Source: Paragonimus westermani (lineage: Eukaryota > Platyhelminthes > Trematoda > Plagiorchiida > Troglotrematidae). Taken from it: a DNA stretch of 64,000 bases. Positions 1-12,503 of the stretch are shown here, in pieces. The position numbers and the translations under genes are program-made. A model generated the notes under the pieces. The model did no database searches, was not told where the DNA came from, and saw only the letters and a program-made list of their open reading frames with translations. Each line of letters opens with the position of its first letter. The stretch's first letter is position 1. The stretch lies in assembly GCA_008508345.1 (NCBI GenBank), contig QNGE01003500.1, forward strand, positions 9,002-73,001. The letters run 5' to 3'.

Positions 1-300
1 AATTCGTTCGAACGTCGCGGAGTCTATCAAACCCTGTTGTTTTAGCTTTCTTACAGTTCTGGAAATGCTTTTCTCGATCGCATCGGTCTTATCTTTCTCG
101 TTTAGTGGGCTGCAGAATTTAGACGAGTCACTCAAAATGTTGGTCATTTTCTGCATGTAAGTCAACTTGTCCATTAAAACAATTCCTGCACCTTTGTCAG
201 GCTTCGACAATAGAATATCATTATTTCTTCTCAAATCATTTAGCTCTGATAACCAATCCACTTGAGAAGTTATTTACTCCATCGATGGTGATCCCGTTGA
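1..300 (-). pseudogene. Penelope-like element, N-terminal RT fragment (partial, off left edge)
   Basis: Read on the minus strand, about 1-250 encodes the segment just before the RT fingers of Penelope-like elements. The peptide LLSKPDKGAGIVLMDKLTYM matches the family pattern of a PDKG(S/A)G(V/I)V(L/I)MD core followed by a Tyr-containing helix. An ILSDSSKF motif and a Lys-rich helix ending at TFERI follow, up to the first base of the window. The element therefore continues leftwards outside the window. Towards its 5' side (about 250-480) the frame is lost, although phrases such as DWLSEL remain readable close to the core. No catalytic YVDD or GIY-YIG motif lies inside the window, so only the N-terminal part is present. 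The same region is seen in the copies near 13.9 kb and 53.3 kb. Family assignment is secure from motifs; the subfamily is not determinable. Confidence 0.72.
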
Positions 301-3300
301 AGCACTTTAACTGAAGTTTGTTAGTATCTCATTAATGGAGCTATTGTTTTGCTTTCAAATGATTCACAGCTAGGCAAAGCTAACAGCTGTTCGCTAAGAC
401 GTTGATTTTATTTGGTTCGTTCGGATCCATAAGTACCTGTTTTTATTTTCGAACTTCGATACCACAGTACCGTCTGTGACCAGGGTTCCTACAGTCAGAT
501 GAATCTCACGACAACTTCAACCATCGTTGATCATAGCCTGATGGGTCCCGGAAAATTCTTCACCCCAAGCTCTGCTCAAAAAATGTTTGATTCTTGAGCA
601 CAGCCAAGAGAACCTTGAACTTCCCCTGTATGGAACGAAGGAATAGCCAAATTAGACATGTTGTGTTCATAGTTACTGGAGAAAACAATATTAGTCCAGA
701 AACAAACGCAATGAGAATGACCAGTTTGATAAATTAATTGTTGAGGTTAAAGAAGTAGACTAGTGTGCAAATCGGAGTTCTCCACAACAATTTCACGTTA
801 AGTGATTACTCATAGTTTTCGTAGGTATGTGACGCTAAACGAACTTCCTATTGGTCATTGATTGCAAAACGGCTTACACCGGCTTATTGTTAAAACGCCT
901 TCTATTAACAAATTACCTGACTTATCTATCTGTCGTGTACTTCTTCGATTTATCGTAGGTTTAGAAAATGAAAATTGAAAAGTAGATTATGAAATCGAAT
1001 GGACATTTCCAAGGATTCTTCGTCTTCAGTTCAATCAAAAAATACCAACCAGCGTTAATTAAACCTCACTTTGGTGTGAGATTTCAGGTGGTTGTGTGGA
1101 GTGGTGATCCACTCGTTGCGTGGTGTTCTCTGAAAAAGCTTACGAAACAGCTGATTCCATTTTCGGTGAGAAGTTTTATGATAATAGCTAGTTCTACTGA
1201 TGTTCTGTGTTGTTAACAATCGTAACGTCTCAAAGCAGAAATATGAAAATGTTATTGTGGTTTTCGGCGCTACCGTTGTCTCTGCCGAACAGGTTACCAT
1301 CGCAAGTTTACAACCCTCTCAGTAGAATCATTTGTGTATGAAAATAATGATTGAGGCGAATTAAAGCAAGGTTCATTACACTCTTACTAGTCCACCGGTG
1401 CTAGTCTGCGTTCATATACAATTTGTTGACAGCTAGTCTTCAACCGAAGTCTGGTCTTCCAAAGGCCAGCCGAATAAAACTGGACGGCATTGTTCTTACA
1501 TTTATTTGAGGGATCGTTACACATTTCTCAGCATAGATATGTAGAATGACGTACTGCGTCCCGTAACCGTTCTTTCAACTCTCTTCATAAATTGATGGAC
1601 AAAACGTGCTGTTTATTTGAGTACATCGAATATGTTTGCTGTTGGATACAAATATGGAAAACTGCTTTTTTCATCCACCAAATACCTCGCTGGTAAATGC
1701 GCATATAAGTGCTTTCCACATCTACATTCGGGGGACATTTTGAAGTCCCACACGGTCTTTCATCTCTGCTTGTGGAGGCCAGTACGGAACGAAAACAGTT
1801 TTATTCGCATGAATGTGCTTCTTCAACACTGGCCGTTCAATATTAACACTATGTTGGAACCAGATGTAACTACTTTTTCCGTCCGTTGTGTTTGCTTCAC
1901 AACTATTCTAAGTTTTCTTGTCATCACTTCTATTACTACCAGTGTCGAAAACAACAACCATTATGTCCACGTGTAACTCGAATGAATCCTTGTGGTGATG
2001 AGGGTTCAACTCATCATTACGTGATCCTACTTTAGGGTGTTATTAGAGTCAGCTTGTTGTGATACTAGTTTTTGTTAATGCAGGCATGTGGACAAACGTT
2101 CGATCGTCTGAAGTATACTTGATCTTGTTGAACACTACTTGTTTACTAGGGCAAAATACAGCGGTCATCTTGGTTTCAAATCTTGAAAATTTTCAGCGAT
2201 TGGAGAAACCCCTGAGAAACGTCAAGTATCCTGTTGACACAAAATAGTTCTCCACCCTTTGCTTCGATATAATGAGCTCTTGTGAATTTTTGGTGAAAAT
2301 CTTAAGGTGTGTTTCCAAGCTCTCAGAGGTGGTGGAGAGCTCTTGTACAGACCAACTGCAGGAATCCTAATCTGTCACATGTATGCACACACTTACCTTT
2401 AATTTGAAGCACTGAATGACTAATTTTGTACTTCCGACTTACGTCAGACTGTAATTTCTAGCAGATCGTCTTACAAACGACAGACTTCACGTGAGAATCT
2501 CTTTCAGTTCACTTGTCAAAGTTAGCATCGATGTGGAGCCTTTCCAAAAGTATGCTACACTTTGTGCCACACACTTGTTACCGATCGTATTATATTGGAT
2601 TTCGTTGGCCTCAGTTACTTAGGCATTCCTGCTAACTGACGACACTATATTCGGGCAGAAATGTCAAAATGGCAATACCAATCTTTCAGTTTTGCTATGA
2701 TGTTTGTCACTGATCAGTGGATACGTATCTTATGAGCACAATACCGCATTCTGAACCATTAATAAAAACGTGGGTAGAGATTATATGGTATTTGATATAC
2801 TGGTAGGGATTACTTGAGTGCATTTCCGAGGCAAAAGAATGCAGGAAGAGGTTGCAGGCTCAGGATGTGCAATATGTTGAATGTATTTGTTGGAATATAA
2901 CTCAGTGAATGACATCTGATTTAAAAATTTCACGTTTTCGTTCGGCTTTGCCACTTAAACCCTGGCTGTTTTCTACCTCTCATACAACGCTCGCTGTCAT
3001 TCTGAGAAGCGAAGTGTCTACGTGTAACAATCAAAGATTGACTGCTTATGTGAACTAAAGGAGTGTGACTTATCAAGTATTTATGGGGTCCTTTCCCACA
3101 CATCCCGTATCTGTCGTACAAAGATCAATTACCTCGAATATGTACGATTGTCCACTGATAATGGGCAATCACTTCTCAGGCTGACATTATCGGTCCCATT
3201 GAGGATATTTCTTCGTAAGTTGGATCGATCAAGTTTAGTTTGGGATGAAACAGGAGAAGCTGATATATTATGAACGTAAACATCAATACGAATGTTGATA

Positions 3301-3440
3301 TCCTAAAAATCTTTTCTTTCACACTTAGCAATGTGCCAATGAATGGTCAGTGCTCGGTTTCCTGGTGTTAGTAGTTTACATTTTACAAGGTTAACGATAC
3401 GAGTTAAAAATGAACTCAAACGGGCAAGGAGTTGGCTTAC
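301..3440. other. No supported gene; intergenic or intronic
   Basis: Short open frames occur on both strands, including a 119-codon one at 1617-1976 (+). None shows a domain, a convincing pair of splice signals or a repeat relationship that I can support. Base composition is like the rest of the non-coding window. If the minus-strand exon at 3441-3620 is real, this stretch would be intron or later exons of that gene, but I could not identify a partner exon here. Confidence 0.4.
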
Positions 3441-3620
3441 CACACGGTGTGTGATCAAGTGCAAGTAGGAATGTTCCACAGGTAACTGATCCGATGTTTC
3501 CGAGCGACGCTAAACTAAAACTTTCTCCTTCCGTACACTGACAAGCCGAATGGGAATGTGAAACCAAAATTTGTAAACACGCTTGGACGCAAACGTGAGA
3601 GTTCCTGCGACACAATTTTC
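3441..3620 (-). CDS. Candidate internal exon: EGF-like module of LDLR/LRP type
   Basis: On the minus strand an acceptor (CATCCAATCAG) is followed by exactly 180 nt and a donor (G|GTAAGC). Both junctions are phase 1, the usual phase of extracellular EGF exons. The 60 codons hold a cysteine pattern of C-x6-C-x3-C-x11-C-x-C-x18-C. The first three spacings and the C-x-C equal those of the EGF repeats preceding YWTD propellers in LDLR/LRP receptors. The sixth Cys is followed by GTFLLALD, which resembles the first propeller strand (FLLFA-type) that follows such EGF modules, and a seventh Cys lies just before the donor. By homology this would be part of a large secreted or membrane endocytic receptor. 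What is seen is one exon; neighbouring exons were not found with confidence, so the gene's extent is unknown. Chance is not excluded. Confidence 0.42.
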
Positions 3621-6600
3621 CTGATTGGATGCAGTCAAACAGAATCAGTGTGACGCTCTGACCGTAAAACAGTTGAATTGTTAAGAAACATTTCACCTGG
3701 TTGAACATAATTATATTAACAGCGCAAATCATTCTCTTCTTATCTTTCATGGGTTACTTGTCTAATGTGCCATTAACCCGATGATTATTTCCACTTGTTC
3801 GTTCTGTTACACCACCAAATTTTCAACAGTAACAGAAGCACCGATAAAAAGGAAAACACAGAAGTCACTTGAATCTGCGAGAACCGAATGTTTAGAATTT
3901 GTCTTGCTGTTTTATCTTCAGACTTCATGTGGCGAAAACTGTGAGGGCATGCCGCCTATTTCTGAACAAAAAATACGACTGACAGTATTCCTAGATAGGC
4001 AACCAGAGATCTACGCGGCCCAATATTGACGTTTTCCCAGGAAGGGTTCCGCCAGTAGGTCAAGGTTGAAGTTTCTGAAAACAATATCACTGTGACGCGG
4101 CTGATTTGAAAGCTGTATTTGGTGGGTGTTGTAATTCCATCAGGTTTTATCTAGCACAACCCGACATATCACCAACTGTGTGCACCTATCGGTGCTGACT
4201 TGTTCTGTTGACTGCCTGTTTGCCCATTGCCCTCTCCGTATTATGATTCACTTAGAGTATACTTATGTATGAAGTCCGTGTGAGTTTCACTCAGTTCTTC
4301 TTCACGATCCACTCCTTTTCTCACACCTAAAAACGTGCCAAATATTTGACCGTCCAACGGATTATCGTCTCGATTGGACATTCCATTTTTCTCTAATACC
4401 AGGCTACTCACTACTTTTCAGATTCTCTTCTTTTAAAAAATTCTTGATATTCCATCCTTTCTCACTTTTTGCTCAAACCTAGCAATTACTAGTCAGTGAC
4501 TTGTTTAAAACTTTTGGCAGAAGTAGTCAACAGTACACAAATGCTAGCGCAACTGCACACAATCATATAATGTAGTTATTTGGGGTGGGCAAAGTTTAGA
4601 AGGTATACGGCTATCTTTCTCAACCGCTGGATGCATACGTTACCGGCAGTGAAGTTAAATATATTACACTTAATTTGTGTTGACTCGCCTCGAATCTTTT
4701 CGCGTTTTTTACGTACAACTAAGACCTAGTCAAGTTAAAGAGCCCACAACACAACGCTGTTCTTAATTTGATTATTACAGCTGCCTCAATAAACGGTCTT
4801 GTCACGTGTGAGCAAAAAGTCGTTCTGATCGTCCCAATTATTTTGACTGTTAAGTACTTCAGTTATTCGGTGTTCCGAAGGTTTTCAATAACACAAAAGT
4901 CGCAAGAGAGCGTGAAGAACATTAGCCATCATCCAAAGGTGTTAATGATTTTCTTCACTTCCTCCTAGCATCTGAATGTTGTTAACACCATGCAGTAGAA
5001 CAATTTATTTCGTATGCTCTGTGACTACAGCCAATTTACGCTTGTGGCAGACTGGGAGGTATTTCAACCTCTATCTGTGTGGATGAAACAGTTTCGTTTG
5101 TATGTCACAAACCAGTCGGTGTGGAAACTGATGGGTAGCAACCCACTGTTGCAAATACTACCAATAATCCATTACTACCTCAAAACATTAGGCTCCACAG
5201 TTCACTTTTCCATCACAATAGGATTAACGTTAGTCTAGTTCACGACAGTTTTCAGTGTTCGTATTCATAGAAACAGATCAGATTGTTCCTTCGAATTGCA
5301 AGCCCTTACCGTTCAACTTTAACTGATCGGATACTGATCATTTAAGGGCCGATACGTTGTTTGTTTGAGCAACGTGAACCATGCCGTTCCCGCCAGCCAG
5401 GTGCCCAAATCAGAGATCAATATGAAAGACGGAATTCCCATCAATAGCAATATCCCATTTATTGTGAAAATGAAAGTAGGTCTGTTCTTGTCACTCACAG
5501 CCAGCATTTTGTATAACAAACCTAGGCAATTAATTCACGACAGTCATTATTGTAAATTATCGCAATTTACATGAATAAATCCGTTTTCGCTATCCTCTCC
5601 CTAATAAGGTTTTGGTAACCACTTAATTTCAGTGATATACAATGTCGTCTGAAAATTAGCAGTCACAACGGTCCTAATTAGAGGAGGTGACATAATTCTA
5701 CCACAGATAGGATTCACTGGGTTGAAAAATCCATTGTCGCAAACGAATGAAGGAGCGTATTTTTACCAGTTTTCAAGTGTTATTTTCCTTTAATATACTG
5801 CTTCGATTTTACCATTTTCCGCTGGAACTGCATCACGTTTTGCCGTCAGTCGAGATACCCACTCAACAAAAACATGAGCAGTTTTCCAGAAATAAAAGTA
5901 GTCACTACACACGTCATCTACGAAGATTCATCTGGTACGGTAACTTGCACACTATCACTTTGAACACTATAATCATCCGTTTGATGTTCCATAATGTCCA
6001 ACATTTTGTCTGAAAAACGTTTTATGCCTTACATCAGAAAACGAACAGAAATCCACAGACATATATATAACAACCTTTTGTCACTTGGCAACTACTGTGC
6101 ACGGAATACAAAGGAACAGACATGAGTCTTACGGAAGTTGACATGATTCAGATCACCAGCAATAACAATATCCACGACAAAATCAATCATACATCTTTTT
6201 TGGCGTAATGACGCCCCTGTCATTGATTAATTAAGTTGTGACCAGTTTATGCTGCACTCACGTAACGTAAGTATCTGAGATTTGTTTATAGACATCTCAA
6301 ATGAGCCTTGCTGAATCGAGAACTGAGCAATACGTGCAGAAAAGTTTCTACCTCAGTTTTAACTCACTGCCTGAAAAGAGTTTTCAGTGACAGACACATG
6401 CGTTTCTATATGGTATAAACACTCCATTTACATCCATATAGCGAAAGTATCCTTGGTTTCCAAGTGGTCAGTTGTATCCACCACATTTTTACAAGTTGTG
6501 AGCCATCACATTCTCTGATTTGTCGAGTATTTGTAGTCAACTGCAACAACCGTTTGATCGGATCCACTCCGCACGCTCCATACACAGGCATTCTCAAGCA

Positions 6601-9600
6601 GATATACCCAGCTAGCATATATTATCAATGTCGCATGCAGACAGTTAGACTATCAGATTAGCGCGTGCAATTTCTTCCGTTTTCCCAGTTAAGTTCAGAC
6701 CTAATTTAACAACACCTTCTACTCTGAATAATTCTTCCGTCAGAATAACCAACGTCTAACTTATAATGCGGTGACGTCCGACTTTCGAAGATGCATGCAG
6801 TCACACATGATGGGCTCGAAACTTGTGTATTCGTGTGTAACATAATATTAGTCGCTCGGATCACTCTACGTGCACGGAAAGCAATCCATAAATCCCTCAC
6901 TCATCAAACAGATTACAAGTGGTTATTGAAAATGGCGAATGTAGATAGAATCTGCATGGAGGAAACTCACCATATTAGGATGCTGGATGTTGTGGCAATC
7001 AGTGAATGACCTCAAAGGACCACATCAAAGTTACGCGTGTTTGAGGGATCTTGTTTTAATCAACAGGATCTGAGGTTAGGATTGAAACAACGGAAGTATT
7101 TGTCCTCTTTATGTTTGAAGTGAATGCATCGTTTTGTATAATATTCAGCCAAAATTTACCTGTGCTTCCCTTAGCGGTAACAAACAAATTGTGCCAGTGT
7201 ATATGACACCAGGCGAGCACTCTTTACTTGCTAATTTGGTTATTTGTGAGCAGCATCATTGCAAGTAGTGAATTAACTGCATTGACTGAGTAGACCCAAG
7301 TATCATGTTGTGTCTGATAGGTTCCTCTATTCTGCACGCGATCTTGTCCATCCCAAATATGTGTCAAGCCGTAACCCATGTTCCACTTCATCTGCTGTTC
7401 GTGTTCGTTTGCAAGGTGATTGATGAAAGTGCAAATTGACTCAACTGATCCTGAAGGCTTTTATTACATTATGCCTGTCGGGAATTTTGTTAATCTCAGA
7501 CTAACGCGGTTAGCCGTGTTCACTTGGAAATATTTGGTTAATATCTGGATTGCGGCGTCTTCAAACCAACTGTATCATGAAGCACGAATGGAACACGTGC
7601 TACACAGTATCGATCCGCTTTTGGTATGCAGCAGAAATGGATACCTATGAAAGGTGTGGATAACTAGTTTTGTTGGGTAGCCACTAAATGTGTGCAAAGT
7701 GTAGAAACCGTGTATTAACTATTTAGAAAGGTAGATCTTAAGGCAAATGCACTTTCTGGCAAATTAGATGATACAATTTTTCTAGTACAAAATCATCAGG
7801 TCGTATGTATTTCTCAACGTAAGTGTGTGAATCTTACACAGGTGGCCTTGACCATCTGCAGTGACCTACCGATTTTACTATGCACGCAGTCTGCGGTAAA
7901 CGCAATTTGTAAACGTGGTTTTCCACTCCAAATTTAACAGGTATATTGATGTATGTTTGAAGACTCAAAACACTAATGTTGTGTGATGTTTACTTTAATT
8001 ACCTTATTCCAACAGACAGAATGTCTGCAGAAGGGGGTTAACAGATCTCCCAATATCAGTAGCACGGTGTCCTTAACCAGTCAGAGATCGATACACTCCC
8101 GTCATCCTTGATTCACCCGAGATGCTCTATGCCAGGCTCCACAAATGAACCATGCGTATGCTGAAACCGTTAATTTTGAAATTAAATTCAGTTACAGTCC
8201 TCACCGGTGGCAGCTGTTACAAGTAAATGTACTTTACTTTCTGGTTACATTCTTTATTCTTGTCTCAATGTTGCCCCTTATTGCATTTTTCGACAGCGTG
8301 CGAAAGTCTCCCAGGTCCAAGCTACCTCAACCTCCTGGCTACGTTAATCAACTCACACTGACTCTCAGAACCTAACCACGTAAACATCCACCTTTAAGTT
8401 TGAAGTGACCGACAATACGTGAAATAAGTGTTTTGCTGAACAAACCTTAGCATTTTCTGTCCTCAGCAACTTTGGTCCAAATGGAACTCGCTAAGTCAGC
8501 TTGCGTTTACAATATCCAGAGCGTAACTTGTCAGTCACAAGACTTTCCAGAAATCCATTCAAAGCAAAATGTCATGTTTCAATTATACTCATCTGAAATG
8601 CGTTGTTTGGTGCAGTCACAGACTCACCTGTAATCGACAGATGATTGACATCTCGACCAGACTGTAGATCATTTTGACTACATCCGTTGTAAAGTGCGGG
8701 ACGCATATCGGGGTTGAAAAATCAGTGGTTGCATTTCACAGACATGATCAGTTGTAGCACACAAACAGGGAGGAGCTCGTTTTGAGTCCGTATTTGATTG
8801 TGTGTAGAATGCCCAAACAAATTCCTTGCGAGAGGCAGCTGGCTCACATAAGTCGCCAAACAATGACTATGGTTGGAGATTGGTCAACCAAAGGTAGTAC
8901 CATAAACATGCCGCCTCACCGATGCATTTTGTTAGACCAAGGCCGCTAGTAACAGAATAGAAACAGGTGAATATTATCAAGTTTCAATTGCCATTTGCGG
9001 TGGATGTACCTAGTAAATTCAAACGTTACAACCCCTAAGCGTGATAACAAGAATGGTGTAATCAACTGCTATTTAGCGGACAATTACGATCCATTTAGAA
9101 TAATCCGAAAGTGATTAAGGATTTATGGGTCGGTTTGTATAGGAAATAAGCAAACTATCTTCGTGTACTTCTGCCTGACGACTGATCTAACCAGTCGACA
9201 CAACTTGTGTCAGTTAAACGATATTAACTACTGTAAACACACGTTGCCATCAGCAACATAGGCGGTATTAGTTATTCGATGAAAGAAGTGATGTAAAACA
9301 CGGCCCCATTTGGTTTTGATTTCCAAATGAACGGTCGCATTTCTTTCGGAGTTACAGTTAGGGATGGGCTACAAAACGTGTTTTGATTTGTATTTAAATA
9401 AGAGCGAAGCATCCGTGGAAAACAACCTGTGTACAGTTTCAGAAAAATAGAGGCAAATCTGATAACACATTCCACATGAGGTATTTGACTAAATAACGAC
9501 AACAAAAGTTTTTCAACCACCGTTCTTGGGAGTTCTCGTGAGCGGGTTTTCTCTATCAACCTAAACACAGCCCACGTTGGACAGTACCTTCCACACTGGG

Positions 9601-10965
9601 ATAAACCTTCCAGCTAGCTCACTCTGAAAGGAAGCATTTGATTCCAGTTCCTGTAATACTGGAGCTCTTTTGCAATGTACATTATTGTACGCAGCAGAAG
9701 TTGAACTCTGGTTGTCATGTTTGTACCACTACCGTTTTAACTACAACGCCAACAACCTCGGAATATACACGACCTACTAATCATGGATGTCGGCACCGGG
9801 TTTATATTGGCCTGTCACAATGATCGAAGTGGCTTGCGCCGCACCACTTGTAGTAACACTCATATACCACATATCCAGTGCAAACCCGACGAAATAAGGT
9901 CAGTAGGTGTGTGAGTAACGCCTGTGTCCGTACGGCCAGTGCTGCTCAGGTAACACACAGACTAGCCCAAATTCGAAGAAGTATCTCTGGAAAAATACGG
10001 TCCAATGGTTAGGTTCAAAGTAAGAATGAAAATATAACATACGAAGTATTCCTTTCTGGGAGTAGGTGTCAGTGCACTCTAGAGAGGATATGGAGTATAT
10101 GGTTGGATTGAAAGACATCAAACAATATGTTAGCCGTAAAAACACTGCCGGACAAAAGAAATGGTAGAAGGCCACAGATATCCGGGATTTTACTGATTTT
10201 GATTGATTTATACTGGATCCCACTGACCATAACGAAATGTTTGAATACAACCTTATCTGGATATTGTGCGATTTGTCGTATCGTGTCCAAAGGAGAAAAC
10301 AGTGAAACACTGTGCATGCTGTCCGATAATTCTGTGACCAATAAATTTCCAGGTGTGTCAAATTTGCCGGCTAAAATAAGGTATTGCTTTAGAACAGCGC
10401 ACACATCAATCGATAAAATTAACTGATCTCTATAAATTAATATTTCTGTGTGCCTCCTATTCACAGTGAAATAACAGGTCGACGGAGCCATGTTTGAGCA
10501 TTCNATTTATTTGGTTGCTTGCTGCCTGCTATTTATGCGAGTCAGTTGATGGAGGATGCAGAGGAATCTCACTGTAGCGTGCACAACTAGACCAGATACG
10601 TTGACAATTGATCTGTAGTGAGTCATACGTTAAACCCATTTTCTCAGAATATTATTATGATCCAGTTCACCAATATAGAAAGACCTAATATGTCACGAAC
10701 TGTCAACAATCAGTCACTAACATAAAACGGGAATATAAACGACATATTGATAACAACAACAATGGAAACAGTTGGAAATCGGCCTTTATGCATGAAAGAA
10801 TGGTTGTTGTCAGTTCAAGGGAAGACAAGTTGCCCCAGTCAGAATTTATGCGATTACGGGCCAAAACGGCAAGTATTCACTAGCATTGTCTTGGAGTGTA
10901 CAGGCAACTTCGGTTTCCAGTGGAGCACCACTGCGTCGAACGAACTGGCAGGGTCAACAATGTGA
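3621..10965. other. No supported gene; intronic or intergenic, with an N at 10504 just beyond the middle of the next stretch
   Basis: No element motif, splice-bounded exon or RNA gene could be supported. The longest frame is 10069-10491 (-), 140 codons with protein-like composition, preceded by possible acceptors (for example TTTATAGAGATCAG). Two other frames are also open over 10127-10361, so openness itself carries little weight. No domain was recognised in it. Confidence 0.35.
10504..10504. other. Ambiguous base (N), possible assembly join
   Basis: A single N interrupts otherwise unambiguous sequence (attcNattta). The only other N in the window, at 58505, sits at a clear structural discontinuity in a retrotransposon. 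This one may therefore also mark a join rather than one unread base. I see no repeat crossing it. Confidence 0.6.
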
Positions 10966-11256
10966 CCAGCTTCCATGACATGCTATGCAGTGAACAAGGT
11001 AACATTCTAGTCTACTCGTTTGCTTGTGTCATCGCGCGCAACGACTATCCAGACCAATGCGCAGTCAGTTTCGTCATAGACAATGTTTCATTCTACCGGC
11101 ATGTATCTCACCGCAACTGCAAGTGAACTGATGAATTCCGTGTGGAACAGGACATGGCTGTGTGGTCAAGTTTTTGAGCATACTGAGCAAAATTCCCGAT
11201 TGCGAGTAACGACCCCAATTCAACTGCCAGTTATGTTGCGAGTTAAGGCGAATCAT
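10966..11256 (-). pseudogene. Penelope-like element, decayed GIY-YIG endonuclease fragment
   Basis: The minus-strand frame at 11074-11256 contains HGIHQFTCSCGEIHAGRMKH. This aligns with the Cys-rich entry to the GIY-YIG nuclease of PLEs. In the better copy at 30.8 kb the same place reads HCVYQFVCNCGEGYIGRTER. The YIG core is mutated to HAG, and a stop follows about 20 residues after the CSC motif, so it cannot be a working nuclease. Upstream residues may correspond to the RT/EN linker but are too degraded to align. Downstream frames (10966-11073) hold stops and only faint similarity. No RT is seen nearby, so this is an isolated 3' fragment. It differs from the copy that starts about 1 kb to the right and is a separate locus. 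Confidence 0.55.
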
Positions 11257-12256
11257 AATTGTTCACCCATGTCCTTTGTGATATGGCCGGTCTTGCAAGA
11301 TAAATATACGAAGACTTGCGCATCGGAATATTCTTCCTCATTCTCAAAGAATTCAGCATTCATGCATTAGGTGAGCAAATGTTCGCTGTTATTTATACCG
11401 CCGTGGGAAGCTCTGCGTTTATCCCTCAACCCGGTGGTTGTTACGTTCTAAACGAACTGATTATAGAGTTATTCAATGCGCCCACAATCGAAGGAACATC
11501 GACTTGAAATGTGATTTTCAGATCTAGCCCCATCTGCGTACGTAGATGAAGTAATCTATTTGAACCAGAGACATTTTGTTAGGATCCTCAGGAAATCTGT
11601 CTTGAAGCAGCTCCTACCAAACGAATTTGATAATGTTACTTGATATCACTAAGTACTGAAACCACTGCGTTCACAGCAAGCCAGATTTACTGCTTGCTTG
11701 AAAGAAACACATTTTCCAAGCAATTCCGATGGAACTCCTCTATCCTATGTTTTTTGTGTGATTGTTGACTGACCCTGCACTTTTACGGCACGCTGAGCAG
11801 GAGGTCGTCTTTGCTACGTTGTCAAAATATTGACATTTTTATTGACAGATGATCTCCTAACTCCTGAAATAATTGCTAAGATACGAAGGTATGCCAATTG
11901 ACGGGTTAGCCACACAGATTGACACCGGCATAGTCGATATGTGACCTTGCCTGCACGAAATTTCCGCAGTAGTAGCTAGATGTGCTTATAAAGAATGACG
12001 ACGCGTAAACAGCACGGTGACTGAGTACAAAAAGAAACGTTTATCGGTAGAAAAATTCTGGTCCAAGTGGTACATTTGGCATTACATTCACATAGTCATG
12101 TTTGGAAGGATCAAGGTTTTAGGTGGACGAACTCAGGTGTCACGAAAATTAAAAACGACTAGTAAATTAGTTCTCAGGAAAAACTTTTAAAGTTAGTCAT
12201 TTTCGGAAAGGCAAAACATCCCATCCCAGTTACGGATTTGAATAGAAGCCAGATGA
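11257..12256. other. No supported feature between two PLE remnants
   Basis: Short frames only. No motif of either flanking Penelope-like fragment could be followed into this stretch, and no other gene or repeat was recognised. Confidence 0.4.
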
Positions 12257-12503
12257 CCGGTTTTGAAAAATGGTAGTACGATTTCGTCTGTTCTCTTCAG
12301 TCACTACGCATAGCAACAGTGAACATCAAAAATGGTTAAACGAATCAAGTTTATACATCAAGTCAACGTATGCGCAAGTCTGCCATTGATTATAACCATG
12401 GCAGACGGAGATTCAATGGCAACGGCTTTTGTGCACAGACGACCGGCTTGCTACGCGTGATTAGCAGCGCCTTCAGTGACTCAAGGATGGCAGGCTTGTG
12501 ATG
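12257..12503 (+). repeat. PLE terminal arm, left (inverted copy of 14433-14680)
   Basis: This stretch is the reverse complement of 14433-14680. I found one substitution near the inner end (GGATGGCAGG against GGATGACAGG) and a short mismatch and indel near the outer end (position about 12265). Identity is therefore about 99 percent over roughly 247 bp. It abuts the 3' end of the minus-strand PLE coding region: the GIY-YIG reading frame runs into the arm's inner edge (...HLLEASITSLPS). Inverted terminal arms of this kind are known for Penelope-like elements, which may carry direct or inverted pLTRs. Confidence 0.85.

Noticed and set aside
1617..1976. 119-codon plus-strand frame
   Set aside because: It starts only at a TTG, has no splice pair or domain, and its composition looks like translated non-coding DNA.
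9900..10491. Three overlapping open frames (153 and 140 codons minus, 99 codons plus)
   Set aside because: All three cannot be coding. None has a recognised domain, and the region simply lacks stops. The 140-codon frame has possible acceptors but no poly(A) signal nearby.
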